Assembly: GCA_035946955.1 (NCBI GenBank)
Contig: DASYYE010000048.1
Location: 1-32,351 of the forward strand
Source of the DNA: DASYYE01 sp035946955
GTDB lineage: Bacteria > Actinomycetota > Actinomycetes > Streptosporangiales > Streptosporangiaceae
DNA: 32,351 bases
Direction of reading: 5' to 3'
Position numbers and translations under genes: made by a program. The notes beneath the pieces are model-generated. The model saw only the letters and a program-made list of their open reading frames with translations. It was not told the origin of the DNA and ran no database searches. Each line of letters begins with the position of its first letter. Position 1 is the first letter of the stretch. Shown here in pieces: positions 7,659 through 16,153 of the stretch.

Positions 7659-8777
7659 GTGCAGGCCCTGGACCTCACGCGGGTCGCTGAGGAGCTTTAC
7701 GGGCTTCCTCCGGGCGGCTTCATTGGCGTTCGTGAGGAGCGGGTGCGGCAGGCCCGCGATGCGGGGGATTTCAGGCTCGCCGGAGCGATCAAGAAGCTGC
7801 GGCGGCCCACTGTCAGCGCGTGGGTGGTCAACCAGCTCAGCAGGCAGGCCGAGGACCAGATCGCTGAGCTGCTGAGACTTGGCGAGGAGCTGCGTGAGGC
7901 TCAGCGGAACCTGAATGGTGACCTGCTTCGTGAGCTTGCTGTGCAGCGACGTGAGCTGGTGGGCGCGCTGCTCCAGCGGGGGCAGCGGTTGGCCGATGAC
8001 GCGGGTGTGGTGCTGAGCGCTCAGGCCAGGCGCGAGGTCGCCTCGACTTTGGAGGCCGCATTGGGTGACCCGGCGGCGGCGGAGTTGGTCCAGAGTGGGC
8101 GGCTGACCATTGCGCTGTCGTTTGTCGGATTGGGGGCCGCCGAGGTGGCCGAGCCGATCAAGCTGCGGGGTCCGGCGACGAGCCGGGCGCGCGGGGCGGC
8201 CGTGCGGCCGGAGGAATCCAAAACGGCCGGGCAAGGGATCGGGGGACCAGGGGCCGGGCGGGGGGCGACACGGCCTAGTCGCGCACGTAGCTCGGCGCGT
8301 CCGGGAGTCGAGCGGTCGGCACAGCCACGTGCCGGTCAGCCTGGGACGCGGCGAGGCAGCGGGCAGACCACAGCGCGGCGAGGTACAGAGGAGCGTGCCG
8401 CTCAGGTGGCGGCCGAACGCGCGATCCAGGCGGCGGCGGATCGGGCAGCGCGGGAGGCGGCAGCAGCCGAACGGGCCAAACGGGAGGCGGCGGCCGCGCG
8501 GCAGAGTCTGCGGGAGGCCGGCGAGCAGGTGCAGGCAGCCCAGGTTGCTCTGGAGGAGGCTGAACGCCGCGTCCAGGCCGCCCGGCAGGAACGCGACGAC
8601 GCGCGTGGGCTCGTCGCGGAGCTCGAAGTCAAGATCGCCGAGGCCCGCTCCGCGGACTCCCGGGCCACCCGCGACCTACGGGATGCCAAACGCGGCCGCG
8701 ACTTGGCCGCGCGGACGCTGGAAGCCGCGCAGCGCCGCCTCGCACAGGCCTGGACCCGCGCCAGCAAGTCCGGCTGA
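7659..8777 (+). CDS. Conserved actinobacterial coiled-coil protein, function unknown
   Basis: The 372-residue soluble protein has three parts. Residues 1-170 form a conserved helical N-domain (AGAIKKLRRPTVSAWVVN is typical of an uncharacterised actinobacterial family). Residues of about 175-240 are a basic, Gly/Arg/Pro-rich linker of low complexity. Residues of about 240-372 are a long Ala/Glu/Arg-rich coiled coil (heptad-like AAERAKREAAAARQSLREAGEQ). The basic linker would suit nucleic acid or membrane contact, but nothing proves it. GTG 7659 is the first start after the structured leader; no strong ribosome binding site precedes it. It is monocistronic as far as can be seen, with 188 bp before the next start. 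I know no assigned function for this family. Confidence 0.75.
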   Translation: MQALDLTRVAEELYGLPPGGFIGVREERVRQARDAGDFRLAGAIKKLRRPTVSAWVVNQLSRQAEDQIAELLRLGEELREAQRNLNGDLLRELAVQRRELVGALLQRGQRLADDAGVVLSAQARREVASTLEAALGDPAAAELVQSGRLTIALSFVGLGAAEVAEPIKLRGPATSRARGAAVRPEESKTAGQGIGGPGAGRGATRPSRARSSARPGVERSAQPRAGQPGTRRGSGQTTARRGTEERAAQVAAERAIQAAADRAAREAAAAERAKREAAAARQSLREAGEQVQAAQVALEEAERRVQAARQERDDARGLVAELEVKIAEARSADSRATRDLRDAKRGRDLAARTLEAAQRRLAQAWTRASKSG

Positions 8778-8965
8778 CCCGCCAGAGCCCGGCGCGACAT
8801 CGGCAGCACCACCTACTCCAGGCCAGCCACAACAACTTGTTCCCCGCGTTCCCCCGCCAGCGACTGGTCGCAATCTCTAGTAACAGTTAGTGCTTGTGCT
8901 GCGTACCAAACGTGACTAGTCAGGTCGGGTATGCACCGCCGGTCGCTGATCGTTAACGTTGGTTC

Positions 8966-9538
8966 GTGGTTGGGTTGATCCTCGTCGCTGTCTCGGTCGG
9001 CCTGTCGAACTTTGCCGCGTCCCTCGGCATCGGCGTGACTGGCATCAATGCCCGGACCAGGCTCCAGATCGGGCTGGTGTTCGGCGTGTTCGAGGGCGGC
9101 ATGCCGGTCATCGGGCTGCTGCTCGGGGAGAGCCTGGCGCAGACGCTGGGCGACGCGGCCCACTGGTTCGGCGCGGCTCTGCTGATCGGTGCCGGGGGCT
9201 ACGGCGTGTTCCAGGCGGTGCGTACCCCCACTGGCCACGCCGCCAAGTTCGTGCAGATGCCAGCCGGTGGTGCGCGCTCACTGGGGCAGACCGGGCGGCT
9301 GCTGGTGATGGGGGTCGCGCTGAGCCTGGACAACCTCACGGTGGGCTTCGCGCTGGGCACCTACCACGTGCCGCTGGCGCTGGCGGTGGTGGTGTTCGCG
9401 GGGGTCAGCGTCGGGCTGTCACTCATCGGGCTGGAACTCGGCAGGCGTCTCGGCAGCCGGAGTCAGCGGCGCGGCGAACTGTTCGGTGGGCTGATCCTGG
9501 TCGGCACCGGGGCCGCGCTCCTGACCCACGCGATCTGA
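8966..9538 (+). CDS. MntP/YtaF-like membrane transporter, divergent
   Basis: The 190-residue, six-helix membrane protein is organised as two three-helix repeats, like the manganese exporter MntP. The repeat signatures are SNFAASLGIG (residues 14-23) and LSLDNLTVGFALG (119-131). In E. coli MntP both signatures carry an essential aspartate (MDAFAAS, LDAMAVG); here D122 is kept but the first aspartate is Ser14, followed by Asn15. MPVIGLLLGE (46-55) matches the TPLIGWGMG segment. Divergent actinobacterial members of this superfamily share the SNFAAS form, so a different substrate is possible. An in-frame TAA at 8954 limits the start to GTG 8966 or TTG 8972; neither has a ribosome binding site, so the mRNA may be leaderless. 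No yybP-ykoY manganese riboswitch is visible upstream. Confidence 0.75.
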   Translation: MVGLILVAVSVGLSNFAASLGIGVTGINARTRLQIGLVFGVFEGGMPVIGLLLGESLAQTLGDAAHWFGAALLIGAGGYGVFQAVRTPTGHAAKFVQMPAGGARSLGQTGRLLVMGVALSLDNLTVGFALGTYHVPLALAVVVFAGVSVGLSLIGLELGRRLGSRSQRRGELFGGLILVGTGAALLTHAI

Positions 9539-9635
9539 GGTCAGCGGGTGCCGCGAGGGCCTTTCATCCCTGGTCAGGGCCGGGTAGCTTGAGTCAGTCT
9601 GGGGGGAGACACCGCCCCGGGGGGAGGAGATTTCC

Positions 9636-10595
9636 ATGCACGTGCGGTGTGCGCTGAGCAGGGTGGTTGCAGGTTGCGGGGTCGCGGCTATAGCGCTGGT
9701 GTTCACACCAGTGGCGGCGTCGGCGCAGCAGACCGCGCCAGGCCGGGCGAAGGTGGCTTACGGTGACAGCCCGCCGGGGTTCTGGTTCGGCACCGACAGC
9801 ACCCAGACACCCGTCCGCGGCCCAGCGCCGTACCGGCTGCCGGGCATCAGCGGAGAATACGGCGGCTACATCGGCATGGTGGGGAACTGGGCCGCCTGGC
9901 AGGGCTGCGGCGACAAGGTGATCTTCTCAGCCCTGAACAGCCAGCAGGCCAACAACAACTTCACCTGGCACCAGGCGGGGATCGGCACCGGGCTGTACTG
10001 GTTCATGGCCGGCCCAGGCCTCGACCCGCACTACAACGGCAGCACCTCCGAGGCCGCTGCCTGGGGCGCGGCGCAGGCAGCCCAGGCCATCGCCGACGCC
10101 GCGAAGGTCAAGACGAAGTACCCCGTGCTGTTCGCCGACGTGGAGCTGCCTGGCAATGCGCCCGGCATCAGCCCTGCCCCGGACAACGGCTGGAACTCGG
10201 TGTACACGTCGCCGTGCAGTGGCCGGACCTCCGCCTCGTTCATCGACCCCACGGTGGACCGGGCCGACCTCGACGCGTTCTTCAGTGACCTGACAGCCCA
10301 CTCAACCTTCAAGCCCGGGGTCTACTCGGCCCCCTCGGTGTGGGCGTCCATATTCGGCACCGGTGCCCCGGCCACGCTGACCAATGTCGCGGAATGGACC
10401 TATACCGCCAACACCAGCAGCCTGTCGCCCGTCCCCTCTGGGTGGTGCCTGCGGCGGAGCACCACCTGTGCCCAGTTCTTCGGCGGGATCACCTCGGCCA
10501 GCCCGGAAGCGGTCATGTGGCAGTGGTCCGGCGGTGGCGGCACCTTCAACGGGATCGGCGACTTCGACCAGATCGACATGAACCGGATCCCGTAA
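9636..10595 (+). CDS. Secreted TIM-barrel-like protein (GH25/DUF1906-like)
   Basis: This 319-residue exported protein starts with a clear signal peptide (SRVVAGCGVAAIALVFTPVAASA, cleavage after ASA). The rest has the order of elements seen in GH25-like and DUF1906 (Rv2525c-like) barrels: FWFGTDS at the first strand, GLYWFMAG, VLFADVELPG with acidic residues at a strand end, KPGVYSAPSVW, NVAEWTYT, and a terminal MWQWSGGGGTFNGIGDFDQ resembling the WQYS...G..DxN close of GH25 lysozymes. Four or more cysteines outside the signal suggest disulfides. A peptidoglycan- or glycan-related extracellular role is therefore possible but not shown. ATG 9636 has a very strong ribosome binding site (GGAGGAG, 7 nt upstream). 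It converges with purU, with a 40-bp gap. Confidence 0.6.
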   Translation: MHVRCALSRVVAGCGVAAIALVFTPVAASAQQTAPGRAKVAYGDSPPGFWFGTDSTQTPVRGPAPYRLPGISGEYGGYIGMVGNWAAWQGCGDKVIFSALNSQQANNNFTWHQAGIGTGLYWFMAGPGLDPHYNGSTSEAAAWGAAQAAQAIADAAKVKTKYPVLFADVELPGNAPGISPAPDNGWNSVYTSPCSGRTSASFIDPTVDRADLDAFFSDLTAHSTFKPGVYSAPSVWASIFGTGAPATLTNVAEWTYTANTSSLSPVPSGWCLRRSTTCAQFFGGITSASPEAVMWQWSGGGGTFNGIGDFDQIDMNRIP

Positions 10596-10635
10596 CACCT
10601 GGCCCGCCCTACCGCGGCGCTAGGGAGCGGATGGG

Positions 10636-11577
10636 TTAGGAAAAGACGATCGTCTTGTTCTGGTGGACCAGGATCCGGTCTTCCAGGTGCCAGCCCACGG
10701 CGCGGGCGAGCACCGCGCGCTCGACATGGCGGCCCATGCGGCGCAGGTCTTCCACGGAGCAGCGGTGGTCCACGCGGACGGTGTCCTGTTCGATGATCGG
10801 CCCGGCGTCCAGTTCCGCCGTGACGTAGTGCGCGGTCGCGCCGATCAGCTTCACGCCCCGCACCGCGGCCTGCTGGTAGGGGTCGGCGCCGGCAAAGGCC
10901 GGCAGGAAGCTGTGGTGGATGTTGATGACCGGCCCGGTGAACTCGGACAGGAAGCGCGGGGAGAGGATCTGCATGTAGCGCGCCAGCACCACCAGGTCGA
11001 CAGCCCCACAGACCAGCTTGAGCTGGGCGGTCTCCGCTTCCTCCTTGGTCTGCGGCGTCACCGGCACGTAGTGGAAGGGCACCCCCCACCAGGCAGCGGC
11101 CTCGGCCGCCGCCTGGTGGTTGGAGATGACCATCCTGATATCGGCCCGCAGCTCTCCCCAGTGGGCGCGCCAGAGGAGTTCCTGCAGGACGTGGTCGGTC
11201 CGGGACACCATGATCGCCATGCGCTTGCGTTCGGCCGCCTTGGTCAGCCGCCAGCGCATGGCGGACCTGTCAGCAAACCCCGCGAACTCGGCCGCCAGTT
11301 CGTCCGCGCGTTTGGCCAGGCCCTCGAGGGTGAACTCCATCCGCAGGTAGAACGTGCCTCCGGCGGGGTCAGTGGAGTACGGGTCGGTGGAGAACTGCTG
11401 TGACTCCGTGATGTTCGCCCCCTGCTGGAACAGGAAGTTGGACACCGCGGCGACGATCCCCGGCCGGTCCGGGCACGCGATGACGAGGCGGCCGGTGTCG
11501 GCGTAGCGCTCATCCGCCTGGGCGGCGGCTTCGAGCAGTGCTGTGCCTGGCGCGGCTCGTCTCCGGTCGGGCTCCAC
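10636..11577 (-). CDS. purU: Formyltetrahydrofolate deformylase PurU
   Basis: PurU hydrolyses 10-formyl-THF to formate and THF, balancing the one-carbon pool and supplying formate for purine synthesis. The 313-residue protein has an N-terminal ACT domain (about 30-105; RLVIACPDRPGIVAAVSNFL) and a C-terminal formyltransferase-fold domain (about 118-300) with the family catalytic triad N219, H221 (NIHHSFLPAF) and D257 (ELDAGPII). Length is slightly over the usual 280-290 because of a 25-residue N-terminal extension. I chose GTG 11577, preceded by AGGAGG 4 nt upstream; an ATG two bases earlier is out of frame, and the frame is open to 11739 without a better start. The MMPL gene ends 95 bp upstream on the same strand but appears unrelated. 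Confidence 0.95.
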   Translation of the reverse strand: MEPDRRRAAPGTALLEAAAQADERYADTGRLVIACPDRPGIVAAVSNFLFQQGANITESQQFSTDPYSTDPAGGTFYLRMEFTLEGLAKRADELAAEFAGFADRSAMRWRLTKAAERKRMAIMVSRTDHVLQELLWRAHWGELRADIRMVISNHQAAAEAAAWWGVPFHYVPVTPQTKEEAETAQLKLVCGAVDLVVLARYMQILSPRFLSEFTGPVINIHHSFLPAFAGADPYQQAAVRGVKLIGATAHYVTAELDAGPIIEQDTVRVDHRCSVEDLRRMGRHVERAVLARAVGWHLEDRILVHQNKTIVFS

Positions 11578-11672
11578 ATGTCCTCCTGGCGTGCGTAACC
11601 GGATTGCGTAACCGGGCCCACATGCGGCGGACGCCGGGTGAGCCATGAGAGTGCATGGTACGCAGCCCGAGG

Positions 11673-13825
11673 TCACACGGGCACATCCACGTGGGTTGCC
11701 TCTACCGGATCCAGCCGGGCCAGGCGGCTCGGCCACCACATCCAGCGGCCGACGTCGAGTGTGAGTGCGGTGACCAGCACCGACCTGAAGATGATCGTGT
11801 CGAGGACCACGCCCAGCGCCACCGTGACCCCGATCTCTGTCAGGACGACCAGCGGCAGGGTGCTCAGGGTGGCGAACGTCCCGGCGAGCACCAGGCCGGC
11901 CGAGGTGATCACCCCTCCGGTGGCCGCCAGTCCGGTGACCGCTGCCTTGCGGGTGCCGGAGTGTTTGGTCTCTTCCCGCACCCGGGTCATCAGGAAGATG
12001 TTGTAGTCGATGCCCAGCGCGACCAGGAACACGAACGAGAACAGCGGCATGACCGTGTCCTCACCCGCGAACCCGAGCCCGTACCTGAACACCAGCGCAC
12101 TCAGCCCCAGCGCGGCCCGAAGGACAGCACCACCGTGCCGATGAGCAGCAGGGGCGCGACCACGGCCCGCAGCAGCAGCGCGAGGATGACCATCACCACG
12201 AACAGGACCAGCGGGATGGTCACGTTGCGGTCGCGGGTGGCGTAGTGCTCGACGTCCATCGCGACCGCGGTGCCGCCGCCTACGACGGCATTAGCCCCGG
12301 GTACGACGCCCACATTGGCCCGGACCCGCTGCACGGTCGTGTAAGCGGCCGGGCTGTCCGGCCTGGCGGACAGGGTGCCCTGCACCATGACCAGCCCGCG
12401 CTTGAGCACCGGCGGCGTGACCGCCTGGATCCCGGCGGTCCGGGTGAGCTGGCTGCGCAACTGCCCTGCCGCCGCGGCTTTGCCGATCACCACCACCGGC
12501 TCCCCGGCCCCGGCCGGGAAGTGGTGTGCCAGCACCTGCTCACCTGAGATCGAGGACGGCGTCCCCCGGTAGGACTGCGCAGAGGTCAGCAGGCCCACGT
12601 GGTAGCCGGCCAGGCCCAGGGCCGAGGCGGCCAGCACGAGCGAGGTCACGGCCCACACCGCGCGGGGCCGCTTGGCAATGGCGCGGCCCACCCGTGCCCA
12701 CAGGCCCTGCGTGGTCGGCTCGGCCGAGCCGAACTGGGGCCGCAGCGGCCAGAACACCCACCGGCCGAGGGTCACCAGCAGCGCTGGCAGCAGCGTGACC
12801 GTGGCGAGCAGCCCGACCGCGATCCCGATGGCGGCGACCGGCCCCAGGCCGGAGATGTCAGCCGACTGGGCGACGAGCAGGCACAGCGTCCCGGCGACCA
12901 CGGTGGCGGCGCTGGCGATGATGGCCGGGCCTGCCCGGTGCAATGCGATGGCCATCGCCTCGTGGCGGTCGGCGTGCCTGCGTAGTTCCTCCCGGTACCG
13001 GGCGACGAGCAGCAGCGCGTAGTCGGTGCTCGCTCCCAGCACCAGCACGACGAGGATGCCACCGCTCTGCCCGTTGACCGTCAGGCCGTGCTTGGTGAGC
13101 AGGTAGATGGCGGCCTGCGCGGCGGTGAGCGAGACCCCGGCGGTGCCGATCGGCAGCAGCCACAGCAGCGGGCTCCGGTACGTCAGCAGCAACAGCACGA
13201 TGACCACGGCCAGGGTCGCGTACAGCAACGTCGAGTCGATGCCCTTGAACACCTTCAGCTGGTCGGCGGCGTTCGCGGCCGGCCCGGTCAGGTACACGTG
13301 GAGCCCGGGGTCGCCGTGCGACGCGACGGCCTGGAGGTGGCTGACAAAGGCCTGGATGTCGTTGCTGCCAGGGCTGGCACCCACGACCGTTTCGGTGGCC
13401 TGGTGGTCCCCGGCTGGGACCGGGCCCGCGACCCTGCCGTGGACCTGGGGCAGTGCGGCGAACGTGCGCGCGTCCGCCGCTGCCTTGCGGAGGTCGGCCG
13501 GGGTCAGCGCCGGCTGGCGCACGTAGACCACCACGGCCGGGTTGAGGTTCTTGCCGGTGAACTGGGCCTGGAGGTTCAGTTCACGCGTGGACTGGGCGCT
13601 CGCCGGCAGGTAGGCGGAGGGGTCGTTCTTTTCCGCGCCCAGGAGTTTCCCGGCGAGCGGCGCGGCCAGCGCAACGATGACGAGCCAGAACGCTATGACG
13701 ATGTACTTGGTGCGCCGTCCCGCTGGCAGCGCCGCGATCCCGTGCGGCCGGCCCGCTGGGGCGGGCTGGCCAGGCGCTGCTGGGGGTTCCGGGGGTGGGG
13801 CCAGGGCCTTTCCTTGGACGGACAC
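11673..13825 (-). pseudogene. MMPL/RND family transporter, interrupted by a one-base frameshift
   Basis: The two pieces together encode a full MMPL-type transporter of about 717 residues with 12 expected membrane helices and two large extracytoplasmic loops; this family exports lipids, siderophores or drugs in actinobacteria. The first piece (13825 to 12101) ends VVLSFGPRWG and stop. Adding one base in the GGGCCGCG stretch at about 12111-12118 restores VLSFGAALGLSALVFRYGLG, which runs straight into the second piece (12092 to 11673), with the conserved ALGIDYNIFLMTRVREE motif in the second helical half. So the gene is either a recent pseudogene or carries a sequencing error in a C/G run. GTG 13825 has GGGAGGA close upstream. 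A promoter with a palindrome lies at 13920-13947. No periplasmic or lipid-synthesis partner is adjacent. Confidence 0.85.
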
Positions 13826-13919
13826 GCATTCCTCCCGTTGATGAGACCGGTCCAGGAGCCCCTGCCAGCCACCAAGCTCGCCCCGCAGGTCCCCGAACCC
13901 AAGACAGGTCGATGAATAC

Positions 13920-13947
13920 GATGTATCTCGTTCCTGACAGCTGTCAA
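13920..13947 (-). promoter_or_regulatory. Promoter and operator of the MMPL gene
   Basis: On the minus strand TTGACA (13947-13942) and TACATC (13925-13920) are 16 nt apart. The -35 box is part of a perfect 12-bp palindrome TGACAGCTGTCA (13935-13946), a plausible site for a TetR- or MarR-type repressor. The predicted leader is about 88 nt. The palindrome also lies 65 bp before the dehalogenase-like gene on the plus strand, so it could act on both. Confidence 0.45.
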
Positions 13948-14010
13948 GCTATATCTTGATTCGCCGAGGGCTGGCGGCGGGGTCTGTGGGTGATGTGTGA
14001 GGATGCCGGG

Positions 14011-14913
14011 ATGCGGACACTGCGCACACCCGATGAACGTTTCGCCCATCTGCCGGACTTTCCCTACGAGCCCCGATACGCCGACGTAGGCGGCCTGCGC
14101 ATGGCCTACGTGGAAGCCGGCCCAGCCGACGGCGAGCCGGTCCTCCTGCTGCACGGCGAACCAAGCTGGTCGTTCCTGTACCGCACGGTGATGCGGGTAC
14201 TCGCCGACGCCGGCCTCCGCGCGATCGCCGCCGACCTGGCCGGTTTCGGCCGCTCGGACAAACCCGCCGACCGCGGCGACCACTCCTACGCCCGCCACGT
14301 GGAATGGGTCCGGACCCTGGCCTTCGACCGCCTGGACCTAACGGGCCTGACGCTGGTGGGCCAGGACTGGGGTGGCCTGATCGGCCTCCGCATGGCAGCC
14401 GAACACCCGGGCCGCTTCGCCCGCCTGGTGGCGGCCAACACCGGCCTCCCCACCGGCGACCAGCAGCTCCCCGACATCTGGTGGCGCTTCCGCCGCGCAG
14501 TCGAGACAGCCGAACACCTCGACATAGCCCGTTTCGTCGAGGCCGGTTGCACCACCCCCCTGACCCCCGATGTCCTGGCCGCCTATGACGCCCCGTTCCC
14601 GGACGAGTCCTTCAAGGCCGGCCCCCGCGTCATGCCCACCCTGGTCCCAACCTCGCCGGACGACCCAGCGACCGAGGCCAACCGCGCTGCCTGGCAACGG
14701 CTTACCGAGTGGACCAAGCCGTTCCTCGTCGCCTTCAGTGACAAAGACCCGATCACCTCAGCGATGGCGCCGGTCCTCCAGCGTGTCGTGCCAGGCGCAG
14801 TTGGCCGCGAGCACCCGGTCATCGAGGGAGCAGGCCACTTCCTGCAAGAAGACGCAGGCCAGCGGCTAGGCGAGGTGATCGCTGAGTTCGTAGCCGGCAA
14901 TCCCGTGGGCTGA
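14011..14913 (+). CDS. Haloalkane dehalogenase-like alpha/beta hydrolase (HLD-I type)
   Basis: This 300-residue alpha/beta hydrolase aligns by eye along its length with Xanthobacter DhlA: RTPDERF near the start, oxyanion motif HGEPSW (48-53), nucleophile elbow GQDWGG with D119 and the adjacent W120 that would stabilise halide, the DAPFPDESFKAG motif of the cap, acid D246 (SDKDP) and H276 (GAGHFLQED). HLD-I enzymes split carbon-halogen bonds hydrolytically; many environmental members have unknown natural substrates. ATG 14011 gives the family N-terminus and has GAGG 9 nt upstream; GTG 13990 would add seven residues. It is transcribed divergently from the MMPL gene and converges on the methyltransferase fusion (37-bp gap). 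Codon use at its 3' part is unusually rich in C-ending codons but not foreign. Confidence 0.85.
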   Translation: MRTLRTPDERFAHLPDFPYEPRYADVGGLRMAYVEAGPADGEPVLLLHGEPSWSFLYRTVMRVLADAGLRAIAADLAGFGRSDKPADRGDHSYARHVEWVRTLAFDRLDLTGLTLVGQDWGGLIGLRMAAEHPGRFARLVAANTGLPTGDQQLPDIWWRFRRAVETAEHLDIARFVEAGCTTPLTPDVLAAYDAPFPDESFKAGPRVMPTLVPTSPDDPATEANRAAWQRLTEWTKPFLVAFSDKDPITSAMAPVLQRVVPGAVGREHPVIEGAGHFLQEDAGQRLGEVIAEFVAGNPVG

Positions 14914-14950
14914 GGTTGCCATCAGCGCTAATGCCTGATAGAGCGGCTGG

Positions 14951-16129
14951 TCAGTGGGGTGCTGTCGCCCAGAGGTAAAGGCGCTGGGTTTGCAGTTCAC
15001 CCTCGTAGGGGTCTCTGGCATGGCGCTCGCGGATGGTGAGGCCGGCGGCTTTGGCCAGGGCGGTCAGTTCGTCCGGCGAGACCAGGGTTGCGCGGACGCT
15101 TACCTGGTGACCGAATGCGTCGTCCGCGCTGAGTTCGCCTTCGCCGCCATGCATCGACACCAGCAGGTGGCCGCCGGGGCGCAGGGAACGGCGGAACTCG
15201 GCAAAGGCCGCCGGGATGGCGTGCCTGGGCAGGTGGATGACTGAGTAGAAGGCGAGAATCCCGGTGAGTGAGTTGGCTCGCGTGGGCAGGTGGCACATGT
15301 CTGCGGACACAAAACCCAGATCCATCTGAGACTGCCGGGCAACACTGGCCGAGCGGGGGGAGAGGTCGAGACCGGCGACGCGGACACCGTGGTCGGCAAG
15401 GTAGCGGCTGATGTGGCCGGCCGCGCCGCAGCCGACGTCCAGGACCGGGCCATGGCCAGCGACCTCGGCCGCGTAGCGGTCCAGGAGGTCACGGTCAAAG
15501 GGCTTGTCCGCGAGTTCGCCGCCGAACTTCGCTGCGTAGGTCTCGGCCGCGACGTTGTAGGCATGGGCGATGTTGGGCCAGGGGGGTTCGCGGCGGAAGA
15601 AGGTGAAGCGGACGCGGGCGTAGCTGCGCTCGTCGTAGGGACGCAGGTGGCGGAGGTCGAGGCCGGTGCTCTCGTCGGGGTCGTGCTGGGCGACTACCAC
15701 CGCGTCCTCGGCCAGCCATGTGGGGGTGTCGTCAAGGAGCCGGACGGTCTTGGGCCACAGTCCCTGCCACTGGGGAGGGCCTACGAAGACCAGGTCGAAC
15801 CGGGTCGCTGGGTCGCGCAGGTACGTGAAGACATCTCGGCCTACCACCTCTGCCCGTGACGAGAGGTGGGTCACATCGAGGTTATGACGGATGTCAGCCA
15901 GAGCACGGGGGGCCTTCTCGACGAATGTGGCGTGGGCTGCGCCACGGCTGAGCGCCTCGATGCCGATGGCGCCGGTCCCGGCGAACAGGTCGAGGAAACG
16001 CGCTCCTGGGAGCAGCGGCCCCAAGATGTTGAACAGGCTTTCTTTTGCCCGGTCTGTGACCGGCCGGGTCGCCATGGTCCGTGGCGCCCGCAACGGCCTG
16101 CCCTTGGCTGTCCCCGCGATCACCCTCAC
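14951..16129 (-). CDS. RsmD-like rRNA methyltransferase fused to a second class I methyltransferase
   Basis: The 392-residue protein joins two SAM-dependent methyltransferase domains. Residues 1-180 are RsmD-like (family: 16S rRNA m2G966): MRVIAGTAKGRPL, TRPVTDRAKESLFNIL and the SAM loop LDLFAGTGAIGIEALSRGA (46-64). The catalytic motif that is DPPY/F in true RsmD reads GPPQ (117-120), as in a divergent RsmD-like subfamily. Residues of about 190-392 are a Methyltransf_25/11-type domain with LDVGCGAAGH (230-239), GLDLS (253-257) and LRPGGHLLVSMHGG. The start of the second domain (YNVAAETYAAKFGGEL) looks like a normal free-standing N-terminus, so this is a true end-to-end fusion. GTG 16129 follows the FAD oxidase stop by 24 bp, indicating co-transcription. 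The substrate of either half is unknown. Confidence 0.8.
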   Translation of the reverse strand: MRVIAGTAKGRPLRAPRTMATRPVTDRAKESLFNILGPLLPGARFLDLFAGTGAIGIEALSRGAAHATFVEKAPRALADIRHNLDVTHLSSRAEVVGRDVFTYLRDPATRFDLVFVGPPQWQGLWPKTVRLLDDTPTWLAEDAVVVAQHDPDESTGLDLRHLRPYDERSYARVRFTFFRREPPWPNIAHAYNVAAETYAAKFGGELADKPFDRDLLDRYAAEVAGHGPVLDVGCGAAGHISRYLADHGVRVAGLDLSPRSASVARQSQMDLGFVSADMCHLPTRANSLTGILAFYSVIHLPRHAIPAAFAEFRRSLRPGGHLLVSMHGGEGELSADDAFGHQVSVRATLVSPDELTALAKAAGLTIRERHARDPYEGELQTQRLYLWATAPH

Positions 16130-16153
16130 GCGCTCAACCGTATGCGGGATCGG

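Noticed and set aside
7404..8234. A 276-codon minus-strand frame opposite the coiled-coil gene
   Set aside because: Composition (Arg/Gln/Pro/His-rich) is typical of an antisense shadow; the plus-strand frame resembles a known actinobacterial family.
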